DNA of 51,117 bases from Streptomyces sp. WM4235 (GTDB taxonomy: Bacteria > Actinomycetota > Actinomycetes > Streptomycetales > Streptomycetaceae): assembly GCF_001279725.1 (NCBI RefSeq), contig NZ_LGDE01000428.1, forward strand, positions 1 to 51,117, read 5' to 3'. Shown here in pieces: positions 13,799 to 23,000 of the stretch. The notes under the pieces are model-generated. The model searched no databases and was not told the origin of the DNA. It saw only the letters and a program-made list of their open reading frames with translations. Position numbers and translations under genes: made by a program. Every line of letters starts with the position of its first letter. Position 1 is the stretch's first letter.

Positions 13799-15289
13799 AT
13801 GCCCGAACGCCGTACCGTCGCCCTTGTCACTCTTGGCTGCGCCCGTAACGAGGTGGACTCGGAGGAGCTCGCAGGCCGCTTGGCGGCGGATGGCTGGGAG
13901 CTCGTCGAGGACGCCGCCGACGCGGACGTCGCCGTCGTCAACACCTGCGGCTTCGTCGAAGCCGCAAAGAAGGATTCCGTAGACGCCCTGCTGGAAGCCA
14001 ACGATCTCAAGGATCACGGCAAGACCCAGGCCGTCGTCGCCGTCGGCTGTATGGCCGAGCGCTACGGCAAGGAACTCGCCGAAGCGCTCCCCGAGGCCGA
14101 CGGCGTGCTCGGATTCGACGACTACGCCGACATCTCCGACCGCCTCCAGACCATCCTCAACGGCGGCATCCACGCCTCCCACACCCCCCGCGACCGGCGC
14201 AAGCTGCTGCCGATCAGCCCCGCGGCCCGCCAGGACGCGGAGGTGGCCCTGCCCGGCCACGCGCAGGAGCCGATCGCCGAGGCGCCCGCCGACCTGCCCG
14301 ACGGGCTCGCGCCCTCCTCCGGGCCGCGCGCCCCCCTGCGCCGCCGCCTGGACAAGAGCCCCGTCGCCTCCGTCAAGCTGGCCTCCGGCTGCGACCGGCG
14401 CTGCTCCTTCTGCGCCATCCCGTCCTTCCGCGGCTCCTTCATCTCGCGCCGTCCCAGCGACGTGCTGGGCGAGACCCGCTGGCTCGCGGAACAGGGCGTC
14501 AAGGAGATCATGCTGGTCTCCGAGAACAACACCTCGTACGGCAAGGACCTGGGCGACATCCGCCTGCTGGAGACCCTGCTGCCGGAGCTGGCCGAGGTGG
14601 AGGGCATCGAGCGCGTCCGCGTCAGCTACCTCCAGCCCGCCGAGATGCGGCCCGGGCTGATCGACGTGCTGACCTCGACCCCCAAGGTCGTCCCGTACTT
14701 CGACCTGTCCTTCCAGCACTCGGCCCCCGACGTGCTGCGCTCCATGCGCCGCTTCGGTGACACCGACCGGTTCCTGGAACTGCTCGACACCATCCGCTCC
14801 AAGGCCCCGCAGGCCGGCGTCCGGTCCAACTTCATCGTCGGGTTCCCCGGCGAGAAGGAGTCGGACTTCAAGGAGCTGGAGCGTTTCCTCACCCACGCGA
14901 GGCTCGACGCCATCGGCGTCTTCGGCTACTCGGACGAGGACGGCACCGAAGCCGTCACCTACGACGGCAAGCTGGACGAGGACACCATCGCGGAGCGGCT
15001 CGCGCACATGCAGCGGCTGGCCGAGGAGCTCACCTCGCAGCGCGCGGAGGAGCGGATCGGCGAGACCCTGGAGGTCCTCGTGGAGTCCGTCGAGTCCGTG
15101 GACGAGGACGGCGAGGGCGCCTACGGGCGCGCCGCCCACCAGGCCCCCGAAACGGACGGCCAGGTGGTCTTCACGGACGGCACGGGTCTGGTCCCCGGGC
15201 GTATCGTCACGGCAAAGGTGGTCGGCACCCTCGGTGTCGACCTGGTCGCGGAGCCCTTGGGCCTGGATCTTGAGGAGGCGGCCGGATGA
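13799..15289 (+). CDS. rimO: Ribosomal protein S12 methylthiotransferase RimO
   Basis: 496-aa radical-SAM enzyme that adds a methylthio group to the conserved aspartate of ribosomal protein S12. The N-terminal UPF0004 domain has the three cluster-binding cysteines ([28 protein letters not shown]). The radical-SAM motif CDRRCSFC places Cys198, Cys202 and Cys205. A C-terminal TRAM domain follows. A Pro/Ala-rich insert at about 145-180, between the domains, is unlike the E. coli enzyme. ATG 13799 is chosen over 13757 because family similarity ([17 protein letters not shown]) begins there. The stop overlaps the pgsA start (ATGA), implying translational coupling. Confidence 0.96.
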   Translation: MPERRTVALVTLGCARNEVDSEELAGRLAADGWELVEDAADADVAVVNTCGFVEAAKKDSVDALLEANDLKDHGKTQAVVAVGCMAERYGKELAEALPEADGVLGFDDYADISDRLQTILNGGIHASHTPRDRRKLLPISPAARQDAEVALPGHAQEPIAEAPADLPDGLAPSSGPRAPLRRRLDKSPVASVKLASGCDRRCSFCAIPSFRGSFISRRPSDVLGETRWLAEQGVKEIMLVSENNTSYGKDLGDIRLLETLLPELAEVEGIERVRVSYLQPAEMRPGLIDVLTSTPKVVPYFDLSFQHSAPDVLRSMRRFGDTDRFLELLDTIRSKAPQAGVRSNFIVGFPGEKESDFKELERFLTHARLDAIGVFGYSDEDGTEAVTYDGKLDEDTIAERLAHMQRLAEELTSQRAEERIGETLEVLVESVESVDEDGEGAYGRAAHQAPETDGQVVFTDGTGLVPGRIVTAKVVGTLGVDLVAEPLGLDLEEAAG

Positions 15290-15954
15290 CCGGAGTCCCG
15301 GCGTCTGCGGCGGGCGGGACCGGCCGCCGGCCGGCACCCGGCGCGAAGGTCGGGGCTACGGCCGTCCATGAGGCGGGCCTGTGGAACATCGCCAACATCC
15401 TGACGATGATCCGGCTCGTGCTGGTGCCGGGATTCGTCCTGCTGCTGCTCGCCGACGGGGGATACGACCCCGTCTGGCGGGCGTGGGCGTGGGCGGCGTT
15501 CGCCGTGGCCATGATCACGGACATCTTCGACGGGCACCTCGCCCGGACGTACAACCTGGTCACGGATTTCGGGAAGATCGCCGACCCCATCGCCGACAAG
15601 GCGATCATGGGGTCGGCGCTGATCTGTCTCTCCTGGCTCGGTGACCTGCCCTGGTGGGTCACCGGGGTCATCCTCGGGAGGGAACTCGGGATCACGCTGA
15701 TGCGCTTCTGGGTGATCCGCTACGGGGTCATCCCGGCGAGCCGGGGCGGCAAGATGAAGACCCTCGCGCAGGGGACGGCCGTGGGCATGTACGTCCTCGC
15801 GCTGACCGGACCGCTGGCCACGATGCGGTTCTGGGTGATGGCGGTCGCCGTCGTGTTGACCGTGGTCACCGGCCTGGACTACATCCGGCAGGCCGTCGTA
15901 CTGCGTCGCAAGGGCCTCGCCGCGGAGCTGGCCGTGGAGCGGGCCGCGAGGTGA
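15286..15954 (+). CDS. pgsA: CDP-diacylglycerol-glycerol-3-phosphate 3-phosphatidyltransferase
   Basis: 222-aa integral membrane enzyme that makes phosphatidylglycerophosphate, the committed step to phosphatidylglycerol and cardiolipin. The CDP-alcohol phosphotransferase signature is complete: DGHLAR, then [10 protein letters not shown]. Several hydrophobic helices flank it. The first 35 residues are an Ala/Gly-rich extension before the family start ([13 protein letters not shown]). It overlaps rimO by four bases and the next gene by four bases (GTGA). Actinobacteria have several paralogues of this family; this copy, next to cinA and clgR, resembles mycobacterial pgsA3 by context. Confidence 0.93.
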   Translation: MTGVPASAAGGTGRRPAPGAKVGATAVHEAGLWNIANILTMIRLVLVPGFVLLLLADGGYDPVWRAWAWAAFAVAMITDIFDGHLARTYNLVTDFGKIADPIADKAIMGSALICLSWLGDLPWWVTGVILGRELGITLMRFWVIRYGVIPASRGGKMKTLAQGTAVGMYVLALTGPLATMRFWVMAVAVVLTVVTGLDYIRQAVVLRRKGLAAELAVERAAR

Positions 15955-16520
15955 CGCACGGCGCGGGTGATTTCTCGGTGGCCGATGGTGCGGCGGAAGC
16001 CGGCGCCGGGGTCGTCGAGATGGCCGGAGACGTACTGCGACTGCTCGCGGAGAGTGACCAGACGGTCGCCGTCGCGGAGTCCCTCACCGGCGGCATGGTG
16101 GCCGCGGGGATCACCTCCGTGCCCGGAGCGTCGAAGTCCTTCCGCGGCTCGGTCACGGCGTACGCGACCGAGCTCAAACACCGGATCCTCGGAGTGGACG
16201 CCGATCTGCTGGCCGCCGAGGGCGCCGTGAACGCCCAGGTGGCGCTGGAGATGGCCACCGGCGTCCGACGGATCACGGGGGCGTCGTGGGGGATCGCGAC
16301 GACCGGGGTGGCCGGTCCGGACCCGCAGGACGGGCAGCCGGTGGGAACGGTTTTCATCGCCGTGGTGGGGCCCGCGGGCAGGAAAACAGCCCGGCTGTGG
16401 TTGAACGGCTCCCGTACGGAAATCCGTAGGGAGAGTGCACGGACAGTGCTCGAACTTCTCTCGAGCGAACTCCGCGAGAATCTGCGGGGGCAGGATACGG
16501 AACAGAACGGGGGGATTTGA
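15951..16520 (+). CDS. cinA: CinA C-terminal domain protein (PncC-type NMN amidohydrolase)
   Basis: 189-aa stand-alone CinA C-terminal domain. Conserved motifs AESLTGGMVAAGI, VPGASKSFRGSVTAYA and TTGVAGPDPQDGQPVG are present. The family deamidates nicotinamide mononucleotide in NAD salvage. GTG 15951 overlaps the pgsA stop (GTGA), so translation is coupled; about 15 residues before the domain are unlikely to matter. ATG 16020 is a possible later start. The N-terminal molybdopterin-binding-like domain of full-length CinA is absent, as is common when the gene sits in this operon. Confidence 0.9.
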   Translation: MTHGAGDFSVADGAAEAGAGVVEMAGDVLRLLAESDQTVAVAESLTGGMVAAGITSVPGASKSFRGSVTAYATELKHRILGVDADLLAAEGAVNAQVALEMATGVRRITGASWGIATTGVAGPDPQDGQPVGTVFIAVVGPAGRKTARLWLNGSRTEIRRESARTVLELLSSELRENLRGQDTEQNGGI

Positions 16521-16629
16521 TGTTTGCAGCCCTGAGTGAACACGACATAGCTCCCCGCACGGCCGCGGCGCGAGGCGGTACGGTGGGGCGTGAAGGTTAC
16601 GGCTACACGGTCAGAGGAGGGAGCCACCG

Positions 16630-17010
16630 ATGATTCTGCTCCGTCGCCTGCTGGGTGACGTGCTGCGTCGGCAGCGCCAGCGCCAGGGCCGTACTCTGCG
16701 CGAGGTCTCCTCGTCCGCCCGAGTTTCGCTCGGCTACCTCTCCGAGGTGGAGCGGGGGCAGAAGGAGGCATCTTCCGAGCTGCTCTCCGCGATCTGCGAC
16801 GCGCTTGACGTACGGATGTCCGAGCTGATGCGGGAAGTCAGCGACGAACTGTCGTTGGCAGAGCTTGCGCAGTCGGCCGCGGCAAGCGAACCGGTGCCGG
16901 CACCGGTGCGCCCGATGCTCAATTCGGTCTCCGTGACCTCGGTCGCGGGAACCACGGAACGGGTGACCATCAAGGCCCCCGTGGAAGCGGTGAACGTCGT
17001 AGCCGCGTGA
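16630..17010 (+). CDS. clgR: ClgR-type transcriptional regulator
   Basis: 126-aa XRE-family protein. The helix-turn-helix is at about 10-70 ([40 protein letters not shown]). In Streptomyces ClgR activates the clpP1P2 operon, clpC and lon. The protein ends in VVAA; a C-terminal Ala-Ala is the feature reported to make ClgR a ClpP substrate, giving feedback on protease levels. ATG 16630 has AGAGGAGGGA just upstream. It follows cinA by 109 bp, the same gene order as pgsA3-clgR in mycobacteria, which supports the name. Confidence 0.9.
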   Translation: MILLRRLLGDVLRRQRQRQGRTLREVSSSARVSLGYLSEVERGQKEASSELLSAICDALDVRMSELMREVSDELSLAELAQSAAASEPVPAPVRPMLNSVSVTSVAGTTERVTIKAPVEAVNVVAA

Positions 17011-17207
17011 GTCCAAGCGTATGAGTGTGGCTGGAGCCCCGGTCGGTGCGAGATGCATCGGGTGGGGTTCCTTGCTGTGTGCCCTTCGTCGTCGCGCTCC
17101 GTGCCTCAGGTGTCTCCGCGGGAGCGTGCCGGGTCGTTCTGGGTGCGGCGGGCAGGGGGGTGCGGGAGGATGGGCGCGTCCGGATCCCCGCCTCCCGGGA
17201 GGCAGCC

Positions 17208-17513
17208 GTGCGGCGGCTACTGATACCCCTTGCGCTGACCGTGGGCGTGCTGTGGTGGTGGGCCGTGCTGCGGCTGGCCCTGGCGCCCGTGGAGTCCGGA
17301 CCCGTGGAGGGTGCGGTGGCGATCGGCGGCTGGGGGCTGGGGCTCCTGCCGGTGCACTGCGTCCCGAGGCCCGAGCGGGCGCGCCGGAAGGGGGGACCGG
17401 GGGACGGGGGAACCGTCGTACCGGGTGTCACGACCTCGGCCGTGCCCGCCGGTCCGGCGTCTACCAGGGCATCGACACTCCACCGTTCGGGCGAAGGATC
17501 TGGCCCGTCATGA
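17208..17513 (+). CDS. Small membrane protein, unknown function
   Basis: Probable 101-aa protein. GTG 17208 has GGGAGG five bases upstream. The first 25 residues form a strong membrane helix (LLIPLALTVGVLWWWAVLRL), followed by a second hydrophobic stretch (AIGGWGLGLLPVHCV) and a basic tail. The last 53 bases overlap the 3' end of the convergent SDR gene, so the true end could be affected by sequence error. The upstream part of the same open frame (from 17025) looks non-coding. I do not recognise a family. Confidence 0.5.
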   Translation: MRRLLIPLALTVGVLWWWAVLRLALAPVESGPVEGAVAIGGWGLGLLPVHCVPRPERARRKGGPGDGGTVVPGVTTSAVPAGPASTRASTLHRSGEGSGPS

Positions 17514-18225
17514 AGGACGAGGCGTCCGAGGCGAGGTAGAGCACGGCCTGCGCGATGTCCTCGGGCTCGCCGACCCGGCCGAGCGGGGACATCCGTACCA
17601 TCATCGCCTCGGTCCGCTCCTGCGCCCGCGCGCCGTGGCGGCCGGTCATGGGGGTGCGGATCCACCCCGGCGCGACGGCGTTGACGCGGATGCCGTGCGG
17701 GCCCGTCTCGGTGGCCAGGGTCTTGGTCAGCTGGACGACGGCGGCCTTGGCGGCGCTGTAGCAGAGCAGACCGGGCTGGGCGGCGTCCACGGCGCCGGAT
17801 GCCATGGTGACGATCGAGCCGGGGCGGCCGGCGGCGATCATGGCGCGGGCGGATTCCTGGCAGGTGCGCAGGACACCCTTGAAGTTGATGTCCAGGACCC
17901 GGTCGAGGTCCTCGTCGGTGGTCTCCAGGACGCTGCTGGTGTGCATGATCCCGGCGATGGCGGCCGTGATGTCGAGGGGGCCCGCGGCCGCGACGGCCGC
18001 CCGGAGCGCGGTGCGGTCCGTGACGTCGAGGGCGTGGACGGTGGCCCGTCCGCCGGCCTTGGCGACCAGGTCGGCGGTCTCCCGAAGGCCGTGCGTGTCC
18101 CGGTCCGCGCAGTGCACGGCCGCACCGGCCTCGGCGAGGAGCACGGCGGTGGCGCGGCCGATGCCGCTCGCGGCGCCGGTGATCAGCGCGGTGCGGCCGG
18201 TGAGGTCGTACGAGGCTGTGGACAT
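17461..18225 (-). CDS. SDR-family NAD(P)-dependent oxidoreductase
   Basis: 254-aa classical short-chain dehydrogenase. The cofactor motif TGAASGIG is near residue 15, CADRD marks the end of beta-2 (an Asp there suggests NAD preference), and the catalytic YSAAK follows a Ser in ASGAVDAA. The C-terminus (GGVSMPW) is usual for the family. ATG 18225 is chosen because a good promoter has its -10 six bases upstream (leaderless); TTG 18261 would fall inside the -35. Substrate unknown. It lies 36 bp downstream of the Nei2 gene on the same strand but has its own promoter with a palindrome. Confidence 0.9.
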   Translation of the reverse strand: MSTASYDLTGRTALITGAASGIGRATAVLLAEAGAAVHCADRDTHGLRETADLVAKAGGRATVHALDVTDRTALRAAVAAAGPLDITAAIAGIMHTSSVLETTDEDLDRVLDINFKGVLRTCQESARAMIAAGRPGSIVTMASGAVDAAQPGLLCYSAAKAAVVQLTKTLATETGPHGIRVNAVAPGWIRTPMTGRHGARAQERTEAMMVRMSPLGRVGEPEDIAQAVLYLASDASSFMTGQILRPNGGVSMPW

Positions 18226-18231
18226 GTCGGG

Positions 18232-18261
18232 ACCGTACGACCGAACCTGACGGACCGTCAA
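18232..18261 (-). promoter_or_regulatory. Promoter and palindromic operator of the SDR gene
   Basis: On the minus strand: TTGACG (18256-18261), 18-bp spacer, TACGGT (18232-18237), then six bases and ATG 18225. A palindrome TGACGG-A-CCGTCA (18248-18260) overlaps the -35. This looks like a repressor-controlled leaderless promoter. Confidence 0.6.
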
Positions 18262-19086
18262 CTACGGGGTCGGGCCGGATTGGCAGCTCGGACACCAGTA
18301 GGTGGGCCGGTCGTCCTGCGGGGCCTCGCGGACCGGGGTGCCGCAGCGCAGGCAGGGGCGGCGCAGGCGGCCGTAGACGAACAGGTCCTGCCCGGGGCGG
18401 CGACTGCCGGTGGTGTTGCGGTGGCCGTCGTGGCCGCCGCGCTCGCCGATGTTGGCGCGCAGGAGCCGGTGCGCGGCCCCGGCGAGCCGGACGGTCGTGA
18501 CCTCGGGGTCGGGGAGGGCGCCCACCGGGGTCCACGGGGTCACCTGGGCCAGGAAGCAGAGCTCGGACTTGTAGATGTTGCCGATGCCGGCCAGGTTGCG
18601 TTGGTCGAGGAGGGCCTCGCCGAGGGGGCGGTCGGGGGCGGCGAGGAGGTTCGCGGCGGCCCGGGCGGCATCCCAGTCCGGGCCGAGGAGGTCCGGGCCG
18701 AGGTGGCCGACGACGCGTTCCTCGTCGGCGGTGCGGATCAGTTCCACGACGGGGAGGCGGTAGCCGACGGCGGTGGAGTCGGCGGTGCCGAGGACGACGC
18801 GGATCTCGTGGACGGGGCCCCCGCGCCACTTCGCGGCCGCGGGGAAGACGTGCCAGGCGCCGTCCATGCGGAGGTGCGTGTGGAGGGTGAGGCCGTCGTC
18901 CCCGTCGCCCCCCTCGAAGCGGGCCAGGAGGTGCTTGCCGCGGGGGATGACGTCGAGGGTGGTGCGGCCCGTGAGGTCGGCGGTGGCGAAGCGGGGAACG
19001 CGCAGGTCGGAGCGCGTGAGCCGTTTCCCGGCCAGGGCCTCGTGGAGGCGGGCCGCCGCGCGCCAGACGCTGTCTCCTTCGGGCAT
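18262..19086 (-). CDS. nei: Fpg/Nei-family DNA glycosylase (Nei2 type)
   Basis: 274-aa base-excision-repair enzyme. It starts MPEGDSVWR: the N-terminal Pro2 (Schiff base nucleophile) and Glu3 are intact. The H2TH region contains the family motif RNLAGIGNIYKSELCF. The C-terminal zinc finger is CLRC...CPSC. MPEGD with Trp and the sequence around GKHLL place it with actinobacterial endonuclease VIII (Nei2) rather than Fpg. The family removes oxidised pyrimidines and nicks the abasic site. The gene stands between the SDR gene and a terminator and is in a repair-rich stretch with lhr. Confidence 0.93.
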   Translation of the reverse strand: MPEGDSVWRAAARLHEALAGKRLTRSDLRVPRFATADLTGRTTLDVIPRGKHLLARFEGGDGDDGLTLHTHLRMDGAWHVFPAAAKWRGGPVHEIRVVLGTADSTAVGYRLPVVELIRTADEERVVGHLGPDLLGPDWDAARAAANLLAAPDRPLGEALLDQRNLAGIGNIYKSELCFLAQVTPWTPVGALPDPEVTTVRLAGAAHRLLRANIGERGGHDGHRNTTGSRRPGQDLFVYGRLRRPCLRCGTPVREAPQDDRPTYWCPSCQSGPTP

Positions 19087-19142
19087 GGGCCCATTGTCGA
19101 CCTCGGGGCGGGGATTCTGTGCCGCACCCCGGTGTACGGCGA

Positions 19143-19169
19143 GCCCCCGCGGCCGTTCGCCGCGGGGGC
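19143..19169 (-). terminator. Terminator of the lipoprotein gene
   Basis: Eleven-bp perfect arms (GCCCCCGCGGC / GCCGCGGGGGC) with a 5-nt loop, 18 nt past the lipoprotein stop and upstream of nei. Confidence 0.7.
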
Positions 19170-19186
19170 CCGAGTGGCGGCTGGGC

Positions 19187-19867
19187 CTACTTCCAGGTGA
19201 GGCCCTTCTTGTCGCTCAGGGAGTTGTAGGGCTCGCCCCAGTACTCGGCGCCGACCACCTTGGTCTGGGCCGAGGGGGCCAGGGCGACGGCGCAGTTGGT
19301 CTGCGACTTGCCGTTGGTGAAGTCGCGCGGCAGCGAGTCGTCGTCACACTTCTCGAACGTGCCGATGATCGAGAGGCCCTGGGCCTCGCTGCCGTCCGGG
19401 AGGAGGCCCTTGATGTGGCCCACGGAGGTGTGCGACAGATCGGTGGTGCCGACGTTCTTGACCGAGTAGCGGATGTAGTACGGAACCATCCCCTTGACCT
19501 TGTCGCCGAGCTTGAGCGCGGCGAGGTCGGAGGCCTGGCCCTGCTCGATGCCGGTCACGGTGAGGGCGATGGTGCCGGCCTTCTCCGTGCCGTACTTGAA
19601 CGGGACGGTGGCCGCCTCGCCGATCTTGAAGCTCTGGCCGGACTTGGCGGTGCCCGCGGTCCCGGGGGCCGGTGCGTCGCCGCCTCCGGCCGACGGGGAG
19701 GCGCTCGTGTCGGGCTCCGCGGACTTGGAGGGCTGGGCGGCGGACGGGGAGGACGCCGGCGCCGGGTCCTTCTCCTCGTTGCCGCTCTTGCAGCCGGTCA
19801 GAGCCAGGCCGACGACCGCCAGGCCGATGAAGCCGACCGCGGTCCCGCGGGTGCCTATGCTGCTCAC
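19187..19867 (-). CDS. Putative secreted lipoprotein
   Basis: 226-aa protein of unknown function. A signal peptide ends in the lipobox LALTGC (Cys about residue 26), so it should be lipid-anchored outside the membrane. A Ser/Pro/Ala-rich spacer (about 27-75) leads to a beta-rich domain resembling DUF4352-type immunoglobulin-like folds (GTIALTVTGIEQG, YYIRYSVKNVGTTDLS). Two cysteines in this domain (EKCDDD, QTNCAV) may form a disulfide. GTG 19867 has GGGGGACGA eight bases upstream; ATG 19900 is possible but would precede the signal peptide with an unusual extension. Confidence 0.8.
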   Translation of the reverse strand: MSSIGTRGTAVGFIGLAVVGLALTGCKSGNEEKDPAPASSPSAAQPSKSAEPDTSASPSAGGGDAPAPGTAGTAKSGQSFKIGEAATVPFKYGTEKAGTIALTVTGIEQGQASDLAALKLGDKVKGMVPYYIRYSVKNVGTTDLSHTSVGHIKGLLPDGSEAQGLSIIGTFEKCDDDSLPRDFTNGKSQTNCAVALAPSAQTKVVGAEYWGEPYNSLSDKKGLTWK

Positions 19868-20041
19868 TGTTCTCGTCCCCCATGAATGTGCGTCGGGCAT
19901 CTGGATGTGCGTCGGGCATCGCGTCGAACGCGACGCCTTATGCGATCTTGATAACGCACAAAAGGCCGCGATTGCCAGGTGGGCGGGGTCTCGTGACGTG
20001 TTCAGTACAAGACCGGCACACTTGGGTCCGTTTCGTGGAGA

Positions 20042-23000
20042 TCAGTTGCGCAGCCGCAGGCCCCGCGGGGTCGCATGGAAGCCGGCAGCCTCCAGGGCCG
20101 GCCCCAGGGGCGAGGTCAGCGCCGGCGCGGCATTGATCCGCTCCACCGTCAGGGCGGGGACGGTGCCCGCGCGCGAGGCCGCGACGAGCGCCGCCGTCGC
20201 CGCGGCGAGGCGCGGGTCCTCCGCCGGCGGCCAGGCCAGCAGGGTCTTGCCACCACGCTCCAGATACAGCGTGAGTTCACCGTCGACCAGCACCACGAGG
20301 GAGCCCGCCTTGCGGCCCGGCTTGTGGGTGGCGTCGGCCGGGGGCTCCGGCCAGGGCAGGGCAGCGCCGTACGCGTTCGCCGGGTCGGCCGCGGCCAGGA
20401 CCACCGCCGCCAGGGGAGGCGGGGTGCGCTCGGCAGCGCGCAGCCGGTCCACCGCGCCGTCCATCGCGAACTGGGCCGCACCCAGACCCTCGACCACATA
20501 CCCCCGGCGGGCCTGACCGCTGTCCTCGAAGGCCGACAGGACGCGGTAGACCGCGCTGAAGCCGCCCTGCACCCCCTCCGCCGCGACCGCGCCCCGGGTG
20601 ACCACCCCGTGCCGGTCCAGCAGGGTGCGGGCCAGGGCGTGGGCCCGGTGGGTGGGGTCCGGGGCGTGCGTCGGCAGGAGGGACCAGCGACCCGAGACCG
20701 TGGGCGGGCCCGTACGGGACACGGTGGCGCCGAGGGTGCCGTAGCGGCCGCGCGGGACGGTGCGCCGCGCCCGATGGGCGGTGGCCCCCGCCGTGCGCCC
20801 CGAACCCAACAGGGACCGCAGCGGGGCCAGGGTGTCGTTGGTCAGCCGGCCCGACCAGGCCAGGTCCCAGACGGCGGAGGAGAGTTCGGCGTCCGAGACC
20901 GCGGGGTGCCCGGCCCGCACGGCCTCGGTGAGCTGGCGGAAGAACAGGCCGTACCCGCCCGATAGGGCGTCCAGGACGGCCTGGTGGATCGGGGTCGTCT
21001 CCAGCGGATGCGCCGGCGGGAGGAGCAGGGGCGCCGTCTCCGCGAGGTAGAGGGAGACCCAGCCGTCCTTGCCGGGCAGTGCCCCGGCGCCGGCCCAGAT
21101 CACCTCGCCGGTGGTGGTCAGTTCGTCCAGCAGGGTCGGGGAGTAGCCCGCGACCCGGGAGGGCAGGATCAGGCGCTCCAGTGCGGAGGCCGGCACCGGG
21201 GCCCCCTGGAGTTGCTCCACCGCCCGGGCCAGGCCGTCGATCCCGCGCAGGGTCCCGCCCAGGTGCTGCCACTGCGGCAGGAACGTGGCCAGCGCCGTCG
21301 GCGGTACGGGCTCCAGCTCCTGCCGGAGCGCCGCCAGCGAGCGGCGACGCAGCCGGCGCAGCACGGCCGCGTCGCACCACTCCTGACCGATGCCGGCCGG
21401 ATGGAACTCGCCCTGGACCACCCGGCCCGACGCGGCGAGCCGGTGCAGGGCGCCGTCGGTGACGGCCCCGCCCAGACCGAGGCGGGCGGCGGCCGCGGCC
21501 GTGGTGAACGGTCCGTGGGTGCGGGCGTACCGGGCCAGGAGATCGCCGAGCGGGTCCTTGACCGGTTCGGTGAACGCCTCGGGGACCCCGACCGGGAGCG
21601 CGGTGCCCAGGGCGTCGCGCAGCCGGCCCGCGTCCTCGATCGCGGCCCAGTGCTCGGCTCCGCCGATCCGTACCCGGATGGCCCGGCGGGCGGCGGCGAG
21701 TTCACCGGCCCAGGAGGACTCGGCCCCGCGCTCGACCAGTTCGGCGTCGGTCAGCGGGCCCAGCATGCGCAGCAGGTCGGCCACCGACTCGGCGTCCTTG
21801 GCCCGGCGGTCCTCGGTGAGCCACTGGAGCTCCCGCTCCAACTCCTCCAGCACCGAGGCGTCGAGCAGCTCGCGCAGCTCCGCCTGGCCGAGGAGTTCGG
21901 CGAGCAGGCGGGAGTCCAGGGAGAGCGCGGCGGCTCTGCGCTCGGCCAGCGGCGAGTCGCCCTCGTACAGGAACTGGGCGACATAGCCGAAGAGGAGGGA
22001 GCGGGCGAACGGCGAGGGCTCGGGTGTGGTGACCTCGACCAGGCGGACCCGGCGCGCCTCGATGTCCCCCATCAGCTCGGTCAGGCCCGGCACGTCGAAG
22101 ACGTCCTGGAGGCATTCCCGTACGGCTTCCAGCACGATCGGGAAGGAACCGAACTCCGAGGCCACCTGGAGGAGTTGCGAGGCGCGCTGGCGTTGCTGCC
22201 ACAGCGGGGTGCGCTTGCCCGGACTGCGGCGCGGCAGCAGCAGGGCGCGGGCGGCGCACTCGCGGAACCGGGAGGCGAACAGGGCCGAGCCGCCCACCTG
22301 GTCGGTGACGATCTGGTTGATCTCGCCATGGTCGAAGGCGACGTCGGCGGCGCCCAGCGGGGCCTTCTCGTCGTCGAACTCGAAGGAGCGGTCGGGCTGC
22401 GCGGGGTCGTGGTCCAGCAGGTCCATGCTCAGGAGGTCGGCGTCCGGCAGGCGCAGCACGATGCCGTCGTCGGCGTGCATGACCTGCGCGTCCATTCCGT
22501 ACCGCTCGGCGAGGCGGGCGCCGAGGGCGAGCGCCCACGGGGCGTGCACCTGCGCACCGAAGGGGGAGTGGACCACGACCCGCCAGTCACCCAGCTCGTC
22601 GCGGAACCGCTCCACCACGATGGTGCGGTCGTCGGGGACGTGGCCGCAGGCCTCGCGCTGCTCGGAGAGGTACGCGAGGACGTTGTCCGAGGCCCAGGCG
22701 TCCAGGCCGGCCGCCAGGAGGCGCAGTCGGGCGTCCTCGTCGCTCAGGGCCCCCAGCTCGCGCAGGAACGCGCCGACGGCGCGGCCCAGTTCGAGGGGGC
22801 GGCCCAGCTGGTCGCCCTTCCAGAAGGGCAGCCGCCCGGGAACCCCCGGGGCGGGCGACACCAGGACCCGGTCCCGGGTGATGTCCTCGATCCGCCAGGA
22901 ACTGGTGCCCAGGGTGAAGACGTCCCCGACGCGCGACTCGTAGACCATCTCCTCGTCGAGCTCACCGACCCGGCCGCCGCCCTTCTTCGGGTCCGCGCCC

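Noticed and set aside
9718..14010. 1430-codon minus-strand frame across ftsK, the RodZ-like gene and rimO
   Set aside because: It spans three well-supported genes and their terminators and shows no domain.
16521..16629. ClgR autoregulatory site before clgR
   Set aside because: CG-rich inverted sequence is present but I could not match a ClgR motif with confidence.
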